From Rhodanobacter thiooxydans LCS2 (GTDB lineage Bacteria > Pseudomonadota > Gammaproteobacteria > Xanthomonadales > Rhodanobacteraceae), in NCBI RefSeq assembly GCF_000264375.1, contig NZ_AJXW01000032.1:1-38912 (forward strand): a stretch of 38,912 bases of DNA, written 5' to 3'. Within the stretch, counting starts at the first letter, position 1. Each line of letters opens with the position of its first letter. Shown here one piece after another: positions 7,930 to 17,096 of the stretch. Both the position numbers and the translations under genes were made by a program. The notes under the pieces were generated by a model. That model had not been told where the DNA came from and searched no databases. It was given only the letters and a program-made list of their open reading frames with translations.

Positions 7930-7956
7930 AGAAGCCAGGCATCTGGCCGGGCTTCT
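7930..7956 (-). terminator. Possible terminator of the regulator/92-residue operon
   Basis: On the minus strand AGAAGCC and GGCTTCT form a 7-bp stem, with CCAGATGCCTGG forming an inner stem, followed by TTCCT. It lies downstream of the 92-residue gene and upstream of tldD. The T-run is poor. Confidence 0.35.
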
Positions 7957-8017
7957 TCCGTGAACGGGTGGCTGCACCGAGGCCCACCCGTCTGCTGCCG
8001 CAGCTGGCGCGCCGCAA

Positions 8018-8296
8018 TCAGCGCTGCGGCCGTTCCACGGGCAACTCCAGGGTCAGTTTGATGCCCCAGCCCTGCCGCGGTCGTGGCGGGTTGATCACCA
8101 CCCCGGTGGCGACGCGGAAAATCTGCAGGGCCTGGATGTCATCCAGATTGAAACTGTAGGTCACCTGTTCGAGCTTGGGCCGGGATGACGGTTTTCTCGA
8201 CGCGGCCTCTTCGCGCGACCGTCCCGCGGGAACCAATTTGCCGATATCGCTGCTCTTCTCGCTGAGCGCCTTGTCACGGTTGAGTCTGCTGGCCAT
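8018..8296 (-). CDS. Unknown 92-residue protein coupled to the TPR regulator
   Basis: I do not recognise this protein. It is basic and polar over its first half (MASRLNRDKALSEKSSDIGK, then Ser/Arg-rich), with a more ordered second half, EQVTYSFNLDDIQALQIFRVATGVVINPP, ending in GWGIKLTLELPVERPQR. There is no signal peptide, membrane segment or cysteine. It is likely real: a strong GGAGG lies seven bases before the ATG, and the start follows the stop of the upstream regulator after only three bases, which points to translational coupling. It could modulate the regulator, but nothing in the sequence shows how. Confidence 0.75.
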   Translation of the reverse strand: MASRLNRDKALSEKSSDIGKLVPAGRSREEAASRKPSSRPKLEQVTYSFNLDDIQALQIFRVATGVVINPPRPRQGWGIKLTLELPVERPQR

Positions 8297-8299
8297 GGG

Positions 8300-10552
8300 T
8301 CATCCTCCAGTTGAGTGTCCCGCACTCGAATGCGGGGCGGGTGGCTCCGTGCCTGCGGGCCTGCCTGCCGCCGTCGGTGGCGACAGCAAGCCCAGGCGAC
8401 GGAAGGTGTGGTTGCCGCCGATCAGGGCTTCGGGGATGCCGGCGGCACGCGCGGCCAGCAGCCGCTGGCGCGCCTGATCGAGATCGCCCAGCAAGGCGAA
8501 TGTTTCCGCGTCGAGCATGGCCACGTCGGCGGGCTGGCCGCCCAGTGCCTCGGCGCGCAAGGCCAGTCGTCGGGCCTCGGCCGGGTTGCCCAGGATCGCC
8601 CGGTACAAACCAAGCTCGGCAGCCGCCCGGGCGTCGTCGGGCTTGACCTGCAGATAGTTCTGGGCGCGCCAGGCGGCTTCCTCGAACGTCTTGCGGATCT
8701 CGGCGGGGCGCGACTCCGGATCTGCCCGCAGGGCCATGCCCAGGTTGCTCCAGATCATGAAATCGTCCGGAGTCAGCGTGGTGGCCTGGCGCTGCAGCAC
8801 CACCGCGCCAGCATAGTCGCCGTGCCGGTATCTGAGCAGGCCGAGGTTGGTCAGCGTGTCCGCCGCCGGCGAAATCGCGATCGCGTGCTCCAGTGCCGGC
8901 GCCGCTGCCGCATCGTTGCCTGCCTCCACATACAGCCCGCCCAAGGTGCCCCACAGCTCCGCGTTCTTCGGGTCAAGCTCGACGGCGCGACGATACGAGG
9001 CCACGGCCAGCGGCAGCTTGCCGTCGAGATACTGCTGGTAGCCGATTTCGGCATGGATGAAGGCAGCCTCGGGGCGCAGCTTCAGCGCCTGCTGGAATTC
9101 CGCCAGAGCGAGCTCACCGTGCCCCTGCGCCGCGTAGACTTTGGCCATGCCCACGTGCGCGTTCACTGCCTGCCCCGGCGCCTGCGCGCTCTTGCGGTAG
9201 TGCTGCAGGGCGCGCTCGGGGTCGCCGGCGGCGCGGTACAGGTCGCCCAGCGCCTGGTCCACCTCTGGCGCGCCCGGATCCATCTGCTCAGCCTGCTGGC
9301 AGGCCGCCTTGGCGTTGTCCAGCGCGGTCGGGCTGCGCTGGCTCTGGAAGCGCCAGCTCTCGGCGCGGCAGATGCCCGCCTGCGCCTTGGCGAAGCCGCG
9401 GTCCTGCTTCAGCGCCTGGCCGAAGCGCGCGATGGCCTGGTCGGCGGCATCCGGCTGGTCGGGGTGGCGCAGCAGCTGCATGCCCTGCAGGTAGGTGTCG
9501 AAGGCCGCCTCGCTGCGGGTGGCGGTCAGGCGTTTCGACAGCGCGCTGTCGCCAGGGATCGCGCCCAGCAGCGCGTGCACCACCTCTTCGGCGATGTCGC
9601 TCTGGGTGTCGAAGACGCCGGAAAGTTCGCGATCGTAGGTGTGGCTCCACAGGGTGAAGCCGGTGGCCGTGTCGGTCAGCCGCGCCGTGATGCGCAGGCG
9701 CGCGCCTTCGCGGCGCACGCTGGCGCTGAGGATCGAGGCCACGCCCAACCTGTCGCCCAGGGCCCTGGCGTCGGCGGCATCCCTGCTGGCGGCGGGCGAC
9801 ACCGAGGCGGCCACCTTCAGGCCCCTCACGCCGGCCAGCGCGTCGCGCATTTCCTCGGCCAGCCCTTCCGCGAAGTAGTCGTCGCCGGGCCTGCCGCTGA
9901 GGTTGACGAACGGCAGCACCGCCACCGAAGCCGCGACCGGCCGGGGCGGTGGCACGTGGCGCTGAATCAGCAGCCACGCCGCCAACCCCGCCAGCAAGGC
10001 GATGGCGCCCAGTGTCGACCAGCGTCCTGGCTTCGCACGGACAGGTGCGGCCGGCTTCTCGGCACTCCACACCGGCAGTGTTGCTTGTAGCGGCACAGTG
10101 GCCCGTGGTGGCGCAAATTCGACGGCCGCCTCGGCGCGTGGCGGCACGACGGCGGCTGGCGATTCGCCGCCCTCAACGGGCGCCGCCGCAGCGGCGGCGC
10201 CCGTGAGGTCCTCCAGCTGCCCTATGAAGCTGTAGCCCAGGGCATGCCGTGTCTGGATGTAGCGCGGCTGCTGGGGGTCCTCGTCCAGCGCATGGCGCAG
10301 CTGGGCGATGACGCGGGTCAGCACGCCCGGCGTGACATGGCGGTGGCCCCACACCTGGTCGAGCAGGTCGTCGCGGCCGATCAGTTCGCCGGGGCGCTGC
10401 AGCAATGCCAGCAGCACCGCGAAGGCTTTCGGCTCCACCGGCTGCGGAACGCCGGCCCGCAACAGGGTGTGCGCGGCCGGATCGACCACGATGTCGCCGA
10501 AGCGATAAGGCGCAGCCCCCCCGTTGCGCGCGCCCGATTCCGTCCGCTCCAT
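8300..10552 (-). CDS. CadC-like membrane regulator with winged helix and TPR repeats
   Basis: The 750-residue product begins with an OmpR/CadC-type winged-helix DNA-binding domain (residues 16-112: PYRFGDIVVDPAAHTLLR, then VLTRVIAQLRHALDEDP and HALGYSFIG). An Ala/Pro linker and one membrane segment (about 180-197) follow. The outer part has a FlgO/TolB-N-like domain at about 205-330 (ASVAVLPFVNLSG, DDYFAEGLAEEMRDAL), then tetratricopeptide repeats to about 720. This suggests a membrane-bound transcription factor with a periplasmic sensing region, a build common in Xanthomonadaceae. The ATG has GAGGG upstream. It diverges from the 216-residue gene, a possible target; a GTTCGACGAAC palindrome (10572-10582) lies between them. 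Confidence 0.92.
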   Translation of the reverse strand: MERTESGARNGGAAPYRFGDIVVDPAAHTLLRAGVPQPVEPKAFAVLLALLQRPGELIGRDDLLDQVWGHRHVTPGVLTRVIAQLRHALDEDPQQPRYIQTRHALGYSFIGQLEDLTGAAAAAAPVEGGESPAAVVPPRAEAAVEFAPPRATVPLQATLPVWSAEKPAAPVRAKPGRWSTLGAIALLAGLAAWLLIQRHVPPPRPVAASVAVLPFVNLSGRPGDDYFAEGLAEEMRDALAGVRGLKVAASVSPAASRDAADARALGDRLGVASILSASVRREGARLRITARLTDTATGFTLWSHTYDRELSGVFDTQSDIAEEVVHALLGAIPGDSALSKRLTATRSEAAFDTYLQGMQLLRHPDQPDAADQAIARFGQALKQDRGFAKAQAGICRAESWRFQSQRSPTALDNAKAACQQAEQMDPGAPEVDQALGDLYRAAGDPERALQHYRKSAQAPGQAVNAHVGMAKVYAAQGHGELALAEFQQALKLRPEAAFIHAEIGYQQYLDGKLPLAVASYRRAVELDPKNAELWGTLGGLYVEAGNDAAAAPALEHAIAISPAADTLTNLGLLRYRHGDYAGAVVLQRQATTLTPDDFMIWSNLGMALRADPESRPAEIRKTFEEAAWRAQNYLQVKPDDARAAAELGLYRAILGNPAEARRLALRAEALGGQPADVAMLDAETFALLGDLDQARQRLLAARAAGIPEALIGGNHTFRRLGLLSPPTAAGRPAGTEPPAPHSSAGHSTGG

Positions 10553-10661
10553 GGGAAAGCCCTCAGAGCCCGTTCGACGAACAGGTTCTCAGACGATCAC
10601 ACAAACCTCAGCGTTCGCTCATACAAGCCCAGCCTTTCCATCATGACTCAAAACGCCGTGG

Positions 10662-10678
10662 GGTGGAGCCTCTCCACC
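10662..10678. other. 7-bp hairpin in the divergent spacer before the 216-residue gene
   Basis: GGTGGAG and CTCCACC form a perfect stem around a three-base loop, ending 43 bases before the plus-strand ATG. With the palindrome at 10572-10582 it marks a spacer that could bind the adjacent regulator. No clear -35/-10 pair was found. Confidence 0.3.
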
Positions 10679-10721
10679 GCGCCGCAAGCCGTGGCGCATC
10701 AACCCGTCCGGAGGCCACACC

Positions 10722-11372
10722 ATGAACGCCCAGCTTGCCACCCTTGCTCCGCTGCCCGCCGCCCTGCAGTCACCCACCTGGGCCAGCCTGCACCACCCGA
10801 CCCGCCGTCGCCACCTGGGCGATTTTCTGATCGGGGCCGAGGCCCTGGCTCATTTCAACCAGTTGCTGGTCCGGCTGCGGCATTTCCCGCTGGATCCTGA
10901 CCAGTTGGCCACGGCCTCGCGCGAGCTGGCCGGTCAGCCCTCGCCGACCCGCCCGGCGGGCATCCAGCAACGGCTGCAGCTGGCTGGCACCGTCGAACAG
11001 ATGCTCAGCGATGCCACCTGGCAGCCGCTCGGCGACGTGATCGCCCCGGCCCGTGTGGTGGTGGACTATGTGCACGGCCAACACGCGCTGATCCCTGGCA
11101 ACCTGCCGCCGGTCAGGCAACTGGACGACGCCATCCTGGTCGATGCCGCCTGGCCGCATCTGGCCGGCGAGGTGGACAGCTACCTCGACTTTTGCCGCCT
11201 GCGTGCGATCGAAGCGGAGTTGCGCGGCTGCGCCGTCGGCCAGTTCCGCTTCGACCGCGCCGACTGGCTGCAGGCCCGCCGCGCCGAAGCCGGTCTGATC
11301 GCCCATGGCCGCCGGGTCGGCGAGAACAGTTACCTGCCAACCCCGGCCATCCGCAGCTTCCGCGTGTACTGA
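10722..11372 (+). CDS. Unknown 216-residue protein
   Basis: No confident family. It is soluble, has no signal peptide or membrane segment and contains one cysteine. The stretch HALIPGNLPPVRQLDDAILVDAAWPHL (about 122-148) faintly recalls the DUF1232/YkvA core (LIPxxIPxxGxLDDA), followed by GEVDSYLDFCRLRAIEAELRG. The ATG has GGAGG six bases upstream, so the start is secure. It faces away from the CadC-like regulator, which may control it. Its 3' end converges on yhdP with a 108-base gap. Confidence 0.85.
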   Translation: MNAQLATLAPLPAALQSPTWASLHHPTRRRHLGDFLIGAEALAHFNQLLVRLRHFPLDPDQLATASRELAGQPSPTRPAGIQQRLQLAGTVEQMLSDATWQPLGDVIAPARVVVDYVHGQHALIPGNLPPVRQLDDAILVDAAWPHLAGEVDSYLDFCRLRAIEAELRGCAVGQFRFDRADWLQARRAEAGLIAHGRRVGENSYLPTPAIRSFRVY

Positions 11373-11480
11373 ACTGCCATGCGCCTGCCATGTGTCACGC
11401 GACACCAGCGGCCAGGCTCGCCGCCCTGTCAGGGAGGATGGGCCTGGCCTTGCCGGGCGGTCACGTGCGGGACGTCGTCT

Positions 11481-14400
11481 TCACGGCGACGAAGTCGCGG
11501 CGGCTGGATGCGCTTCGGGCAACGGTGCGACAACCGTCGGCGCCGGCTTGACGCCAGGCAGCAGCGGCGGCGTGGCCGGCGCTGGGGCCGTGCTGCCGTG
11601 CTTCTCGACCAGGGTGATCACCGGGTTGTCCCAGCTGCCGGTGATGCGGTAGCGCGCGCTGGCGGCCTGGTTGAGGCCGCGGCCGAGAATGCCCTGCACG
11701 GCAAAGCCAGCCGCCGCGCCGACCGGGCCACCGACCACCGCGCCGACCAGCGGCAGGCTGTTGCCGACGCGCGGCACCACCACCATCTGCTGGTCATAGT
11801 CGCGCGCGCGCAGGCCGGTACGGCCGTTGACGCGAATGCTGGCGGCCGGGCCGATGATCGACAGGTTGTCGGTGACGGCGTTGCCGTTGGCCAGCCTGAA
11901 GTCGCCGCTGATCGAGTCGAACGCCAGCCCCTTGCCGAACACGTCGCCGAAATCCAGGGTGAGCCGGCGCGGCAGCTCGGTCAGCGAGACCAGTCCGAGC
12001 AGTCGCCCCACGCCGGGTGACGCCGCCTCGGGGATGCGGCCGTCGTTGACCTGGATGCTGAGGGTGCCGTCCATGGTGGCCAGCGACAGTCCGCTGGGCG
12101 CGCCGGGCCAGCTGGCGTCGAGCTGGTCGCGCGTCTTGCCGCCGTTGACCAGCCCGTCGAAACCGAGCGCGCCGAGCATCGCGCCGAGATCCTCGGCGGC
12201 GAAGCTGATCTTCATCTGCGTGCGGCTGTTGCTGGCGTTGCCGTTCCAGTCGCCGCTGCCGGTGATCTGCACGCGGCTGGACAGCGCGCGCAACTGCTCG
12301 ATGTGCATGCCTTCGGCGGTCGGCCAGGTTTCCAGGCGCGCCTCGCCGAGCCTGGCGTCGCCCATGCGCAGGTCGCCCACCCACCCGTGGAACGGCGGCA
12401 GCGCGGCCGGGTTGATCCCGGTGTTGGCCGGGTCGGAAGCCGGCAGCGGCGGTATCGCAGCGGCCGGCGGCGCGGCGCCGGCAACGGGATTGGGTGGATG
12501 GCTGGCGACTTCGGTGCCGGGGTCCTTCGGCCAGTACAGCCGCTTCAGCCGCGCGGTAACGCCGCGCTTGTCCAGCTCTCCGGTCGGCACGTTGTAGTTG
12601 CCGAGCATCGCCGGGCCGTCCACGTCCACGCTAAGCTGGTCCGGCTGCGCCGTGGCGTGCAGCTTCAGCGCGCCCAGGTCGCGGCCGAACCACTCGGCCT
12701 GGTCGGTGCTGACGTCGAGGCTCTCCAGCCCCGGGCCGCCGCTGCCGCTGCCGCCCGCCACGTGCTGCACCCAGCCGGTGACATCGAGCCGGCCGGCGTG
12801 GCCTCGGATGCGCAGGTCGCGCGGCGGCAGCTCGGTGGGCATCTTGTTGCCGAACGCGAGACTGCCGGCCAGCGGGCGCTGCCCGTCGGCCAGGCGCAGG
12901 TAGCCGCGCATGGCCTCGCCCAGACCGAGGCGCAGCTCGCTGCCTTCGATCGGCAGGCTCATCGACAGGTGCAGCGGCAGGCGGGCCTCGGCCGGCTTGT
13001 GCAGCGGCGCTGGCAGCTCCAGCGCGATGCCGTCCAGCGCCGAGTCGACGCTGAGGGTTTGCGCCAGCACATCGCGGCCCGGCACGTGCGCAATGGCGAA
13101 GCCGACGTCGAACGTGCTGCGGCCGTCGCCCAGCTTGCCGATCCAGTCCAGCGACGGGTAATCCTGTACCAGCTCGGCCAGCCGGTAGTTGCCGCGCAAC
13201 TGCGCCGACAGCACGGTGGCCGGGTCGCTGTTGGCTCCGGCGACCGCCAGCTGCAGGGTCGACGGCTGGCCGCGGAAGCCGGCGTCCAGCGGGCCGGCGC
13301 GCATGCCGTGCAGGTCGAAGCTGAGCGGGCCATTGAGCTTGTCCAGCTGGAGTTTCCATTCCGGCGCGCTGAGGTCGGCGTCTTTCAGCTGCGCCACGCC
13401 ATCGAGTCGCGGCTCGCCGAGGCCCTGCTTCAACGGCAGCGCCAGATGGAAGCCGAACGTGCCGCTGCCGCCCAGCTTCAGCTTGGCCAGGGTGTCGGCC
13501 TCGCGATTGCCGATCGGGCTCCTGCGCACGAACTCCATCAGGCTGGCGCCGCTGCCGTTGCCCTGCACGTTGAGATCGAGCACGGCCTCGCCGAAGTCCG
13601 GGATCAGCGCAACCGCACGCTCCGCCTTCACACCCAGCGCATGGCCGCCATCGGCTTCCACCAGCATGCCGTTGTCGATGAAGTTGGCCACCGCGCTGAC
13701 GCCTTCGGCGCGTGGCCAGCCCTTGCCGTAGTCGAGGGTGAGGTCGCTGATCACCGCGCGCGCCTCGAAGCGGCCCTCGTTGTGCCGGAACGGCCAGTCG
13801 TGCAGGTCGCCGCGCAGCAGCACGTCGGCCTGGTCGAGGCGACCGGCCACCAGGGCGCGGTCAAGCCACTCGATGGTGCCGGGCGACATCGAGTCGATCG
13901 GCCAGAACAGCTTGGCGGCAGCCACGTCGGCATGCGCCAGCTTCGCGTACAACTCCATGAACGGGGCGCCGCCCTGCGCCGGCAGCACCAGTTCGCCGCG
14001 GGCCTGGCCGGCATAGCCGGCGCCGGTAAAATCCAGCGCGTCGACGCCGATATGCCAGTCGCCGTCCTGCGGCCAGAACGCCAGCGTGCCGGCCAGGTTC
14101 GACAGCACGAACGGCTGGCGAAAGGTGTGCGGGAAGGCCAGCGTGGTGGCTTGGGCGGGCAGCTCCAGCGACAGCGCTTCGGCGTCGCCGCGCAGCTTGC
14201 CGCGCAGGCTGCTCACCCCCGGCAGCTTGCCGACCGGATCGATGCCCAGACCGCTGAACGCCAGCTCGACCGAACGCAAGCCCTGCGCGTGGTTCCAGTG
14301 CAGCGCAAGCTGGTCCAGCACGCCGCGCGGGTGGCCGCCGCCCACCCACTGCGCCAGCGCCGGCGACAACGCCGGCTTCAGCGCCAGCCACGGCAGCAGC

Positions 14401-15422
14401 GGGGCCAGCTGCAGCTTGCGCGCGGCCACGTCCACGCTGGCCTGGTCGGTGCCGGCACGGCGCAGGTCCAGCGCCAGCGCGCTGCCATCATCGCCGCCCC
14501 AGCGCAGGTCGTAGCCGTCGTCTGCGTGGTTCACACCGACCAGCCCGTGCAACGACACCACGCTGGCCTTGCCGCCGGCGGGTGCGGTTACCGCCAGCGT
14601 GTCCAGGTCGAAGCGGATCAGGCTGCGACTGAGCTGGCCGCCACGCCAGTCGAGCCAGGCGCCCAGCCGGCCGCGGCCGTGGTCGACCGTATAGCCGCCC
14701 AGGTCGACGCCGTCCAGCAGCGGCTTCAGCTCGGCATCGGCCACGTCGAACCACGCCTTTCCCGCGCTGCCGTCGTCGCGGAAACGCCCGGCTGTGCGCA
14801 GCGCGGCGCTCACCCCCTCGCGCCGCAGCACGCCGCCGAAGCGCACATGGCTGCCCTGATGGCTCAGCCGCAGCTGCTTCGACAGCAAGGTGTAGTGCCT
14901 GCCCAGGGTGGCGTCGGTGACCACCACGCGCAGGTCCTCCAGCCACAGATCCGCCGACAACCGACCCGGCGACAGCGACTGGCGGGCGCTGCCGCCGGCC
15001 ACGCCGATGCCGTTGACGTGCCAGCCGGCGGCGTCGCGCAGCAGGTCCAGCTGCAGGCCGCGCACGTGCAGGTTGAGCAGGTGCCGCGACGGCAACAGCC
15101 AGCCGCCGAAGTCGAGCTTCAGTTCCGACTCGGGCAACTGCAGCACGGCGCCGCTTTCGCCAGCGGCCGCGCCGACGCTCACCCCGTGCATCACGAACAC
15201 CGGGCCGGAGCCGGTCCAGCGCCCCTCCATCGAGGCGAAGCTGACTGGCCGCTGCAGCCGAGCGCTGAGCTGCGCGGCGATCCAGTCGGGGTGCCGCGCC
15301 AGCAGCGGCAGCAGCAACTGGGCCAGCGCTGCCACGACGGCCAGCAGGATCAACGCCACCCCGGCGACCCAGCCCGACGCGCGGGCGCAACGATGCAGCC
15401 GTCGCTGCCACAACACGTTCAC
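11481..15422 (-). CDS. yhdP: YhdP family AsmA-like envelope protein
   Basis: The 1313-residue product matches the YhdP/TIGR02099 family (E. coli 1266). YhdP is an inner-membrane-anchored, periplasm-spanning AsmA-like protein linked to phospholipid transport to the outer membrane. Features: an N-terminal anchor (about 18-40, GWVAGVALILLAVVAALAQLLLPLL), then beta-rich repeats, and the C-terminal AsmA-like region ending GRTGLRARDYDQQMVVVPRVGNSLPLVGAVVGGPVGAAAGF. The tail (about 1270-1313) is Pro/Ala-rich. The start is GTG without a clear ribosome site; another in-frame GTG lies two codons on. It follows rng by 36 bases, the conserved arrangement. Confidence 0.95.
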   Translation of the reverse strand: MNVLWQRRLHRCARASGWVAGVALILLAVVAALAQLLLPLLARHPDWIAAQLSARLQRPVSFASMEGRWTGSGPVFVMHGVSVGAAAGESGAVLQLPESELKLDFGGWLLPSRHLLNLHVRGLQLDLLRDAAGWHVNGIGVAGGSARQSLSPGRLSADLWLEDLRVVVTDATLGRHYTLLSKQLRLSHQGSHVRFGGVLRREGVSAALRTAGRFRDDGSAGKAWFDVADAELKPLLDGVDLGGYTVDHGRGRLGAWLDWRGGQLSRSLIRFDLDTLAVTAPAGGKASVVSLHGLVGVNHADDGYDLRWGGDDGSALALDLRRAGTDQASVDVAARKLQLAPLLPWLALKPALSPALAQWVGGGHPRGVLDQLALHWNHAQGLRSVELAFSGLGIDPVGKLPGVSSLRGKLRGDAEALSLELPAQATTLAFPHTFRQPFVLSNLAGTLAFWPQDGDWHIGVDALDFTGAGYAGQARGELVLPAQGGAPFMELYAKLAHADVAAAKLFWPIDSMSPGTIEWLDRALVAGRLDQADVLLRGDLHDWPFRHNEGRFEARAVISDLTLDYGKGWPRAEGVSAVANFIDNGMLVEADGGHALGVKAERAVALIPDFGEAVLDLNVQGNGSGASLMEFVRRSPIGNREADTLAKLKLGGSGTFGFHLALPLKQGLGEPRLDGVAQLKDADLSAPEWKLQLDKLNGPLSFDLHGMRAGPLDAGFRGQPSTLQLAVAGANSDPATVLSAQLRGNYRLAELVQDYPSLDWIGKLGDGRSTFDVGFAIAHVPGRDVLAQTLSVDSALDGIALELPAPLHKPAEARLPLHLSMSLPIEGSELRLGLGEAMRGYLRLADGQRPLAGSLAFGNKMPTELPPRDLRIRGHAGRLDVTGWVQHVAGGSGSGGPGLESLDVSTDQAEWFGRDLGALKLHATAQPDQLSVDVDGPAMLGNYNVPTGELDKRGVTARLKRLYWPKDPGTEVASHPPNPVAGAAPPAAAIPPLPASDPANTGINPAALPPFHGWVGDLRMGDARLGEARLETWPTAEGMHIEQLRALSSRVQITGSGDWNGNASNSRTQMKISFAAEDLGAMLGALGFDGLVNGGKTRDQLDASWPGAPSGLSLATMDGTLSIQVNDGRIPEAASPGVGRLLGLVSLTELPRRLTLDFGDVFGKGLAFDSISGDFRLANGNAVTDNLSIIGPAASIRVNGRTGLRARDYDQQMVVVPRVGNSLPLVGAVVGGPVGAAAGFAVQGILGRGLNQAASARYRITGSWDNPVITLVEKHGSTAPAPATPPLLPGVKPAPTVVAPLPEAHPAAATSSP

Positions 15423-15458
15423 ACGCGGCGGCCCGACGCGGATGGGCAGTCGCCGGAT

Positions 15459-16952
15459 TTACAGCAAAACGACATCAAACTGTTCCTGCGAATAATGCTC
15501 TTCGGCCTGGAAGCGTATGCTCTTGGAGATGAACTCTTCCAGTTCGGCCACCGCGCCGGATTCCTCTTCCAGGATGCGGTTGACCACCGCCGGGCTGGCC
15601 ATCACCAGCAGCTTCCGCGCGTTGAACTGGCGCACCGCGCGGGTGATCTCACGGAAGATCTCGTAGGTCACCGTCTCGGCGGTCTTCTGCACGCCGCGGC
15701 CGTTGCAGGCCGGGCACGGCTCGCACAGCTGGCGGGCCAGGCTTTCGGTAGTGCGCTTGCGCGTCATCTCGACCAGGCCCAGCGCCGACATCGGGTACAC
15801 CGTGGTCTTGGCGTGGTCGCGCGCCAGCCCCTTACCGAGCATGCGCAGCACCTGCCGTTTGTGCTCCTCGTCGCTCATGTCGATGAAGTCGATGATGACG
15901 ATGCCGCCCAGGTTGCGCAGGCGCAGCTGGCGCGCCGCCGCCTGCGCGGCTTCCAGGTTGGTGCGGTAGACCGTCTCCTCCAGATTGCGCGAGCCGAGGT
16001 AGGCGCCGGTGTTGACGTCGATGGTGGTCATCGCCTCGGTCTGGTCGACGATCAGGTAGCCGCCGGACTTCAGCGGCACTTCCTTCTTCAGCGCGCGCTG
16101 CATCTCGTCCTCGACCCCGTACAGGTCGAAGATCGGCCGCTCGCCGTCGTAGTGTTCGATACGGTCGTCCAGCTTGGGCATGAACTTGTGCACGAACTTG
16201 GTCACCTTTTCGAAGGTGTCATGCGAATCCACACGCACCTTCTCGATGTCCTCGTTGAGCATGTCGCGCAGGCTGCGCAGCGGCAGCGACAGTTCCTCGT
16301 ACACGCGCTCACCGACCTTCGCCTTGGCGATGTTCTCCTGCACCACCCGCCACACCTTGCCGAGATAGGTCACGTCGAACGCCAGCGACTCCGCACTCTG
16401 GCCCTCGGCATTGGTGCGCACGATGTAGCCCAGCCGGCTGTTGCCAGACGCGTCGTCGCCGATCAGCGGAGTCAGCACCTCGCGCAGGCGCTGGCGCTCG
16501 GCCTCGTCCTCGATCCGCGCCGAGATGCCTAACGTGCGCGCGTACGGCAGCAGCACCAGGTAGCGCGAGGGAATGGACAGGTGCGCAGACAACCGCGCGC
16601 CCTTGGTGCTGATCGGGTCCTTGACCACCTGCACCACGATCTCCTGGCCTTCGTGCACCAGTTCGCTGATCGAGGGCAGGTGGCCATTGCCGTTGCCGTT
16701 CGACTCGACACCCTCGGCCGGCGCCGGGCGCACGATGTCGGAGGCATGCAGGAACGCCGCACGCTCCAGCCCGATCTCCACGAACACCGCCTGCATGCCC
16801 GGCATCACCCGCTGCACGCGGCCCTTGTAGATGTTGCCCACGTAGCCGCGGCGGGACGCCCGCTCGACGTGCACCTCCTGCAGCATGCCGTTCTCGACCA
16901 CCCCGACCCGCGTCTCGCGCGGGGTCACGTTGATCAGGATTTCTTCGCTCAC
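15459..16952 (-). CDS. rng: Ribonuclease G
   Basis: The 497-residue endoribonuclease (E. coli 489) processes the 5' end of 16S rRNA and some mRNAs. An S1 RNA-binding domain occupies about residues 35-125 (YVGNIYKGRVQRVMPGMQAVF). Catalytic metal-binding aspartates lie in IDVNTG (D312) and DFIDM (D355, D358). A CPAC motif (C413, C416) matches the zinc-link of the RNase E/G family. The long C-terminal degradosome scaffold of RNase E is absent, so this is RNase G. The start is GTG with GGGGGAG six bases upstream, which is strong. It heads the rng-yhdP operon. Confidence 0.97.
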   Translation of the reverse strand: MSEEILINVTPRETRVGVVENGMLQEVHVERASRRGYVGNIYKGRVQRVMPGMQAVFVEIGLERAAFLHASDIVRPAPAEGVESNGNGNGHLPSISELVHEGQEIVVQVVKDPISTKGARLSAHLSIPSRYLVLLPYARTLGISARIEDEAERQRLREVLTPLIGDDASGNSRLGYIVRTNAEGQSAESLAFDVTYLGKVWRVVQENIAKAKVGERVYEELSLPLRSLRDMLNEDIEKVRVDSHDTFEKVTKFVHKFMPKLDDRIEHYDGERPIFDLYGVEDEMQRALKKEVPLKSGGYLIVDQTEAMTTIDVNTGAYLGSRNLEETVYRTNLEAAQAAARQLRLRNLGGIVIIDFIDMSDEEHKRQVLRMLGKGLARDHAKTTVYPMSALGLVEMTRKRTTESLARQLCEPCPACNGRGVQKTAETVTYEIFREITRAVRQFNARKLLVMASPAVVNRILEEESGAVAELEEFISKSIRFQAEEHYSQEQFDVVLL

Positions 16953-16978
16953 CGCGTACTCCCCCGGAACAGGCCATC

Positions 16979-17008
16979 TTTATAGCGGCTGCGGCCACGG
17001 ACTGTCGA
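16979..17008 (-). promoter_or_regulatory. Promoter of rng-yhdP
   Basis: On the minus strand TCGACA (-35, five of six to consensus), an 18-base spacer and TATAAA (-10, five of six) stand 26 bases before the rng ribosome-site/start region. Confidence 0.6.
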
Positions 17009-17096
17009 TGAATCACCGCATGGATCGCGCATCCTCCGGGCGGATATCGCAGAATGGGCGGGATATCGATCCGATCGGGCCAGCTGGAGCCGAACC

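Noticed and set aside
8315..10090. A 591-codon plus-strand frame opposite the CadC-TPR regulator
   Set aside because: An antisense shadow with no domain, while the minus-strand gene has a clear winged helix, membrane segment and TPRs.
12303..16532. A 1409-codon open frame on the plus strand opposite yhdP and rng
   Set aside because: It mirrors the third-codon GC bias of the two real genes, crosses from one into the other and shows low-complexity Gln/Ala/Arg/His-rich text without any domain.
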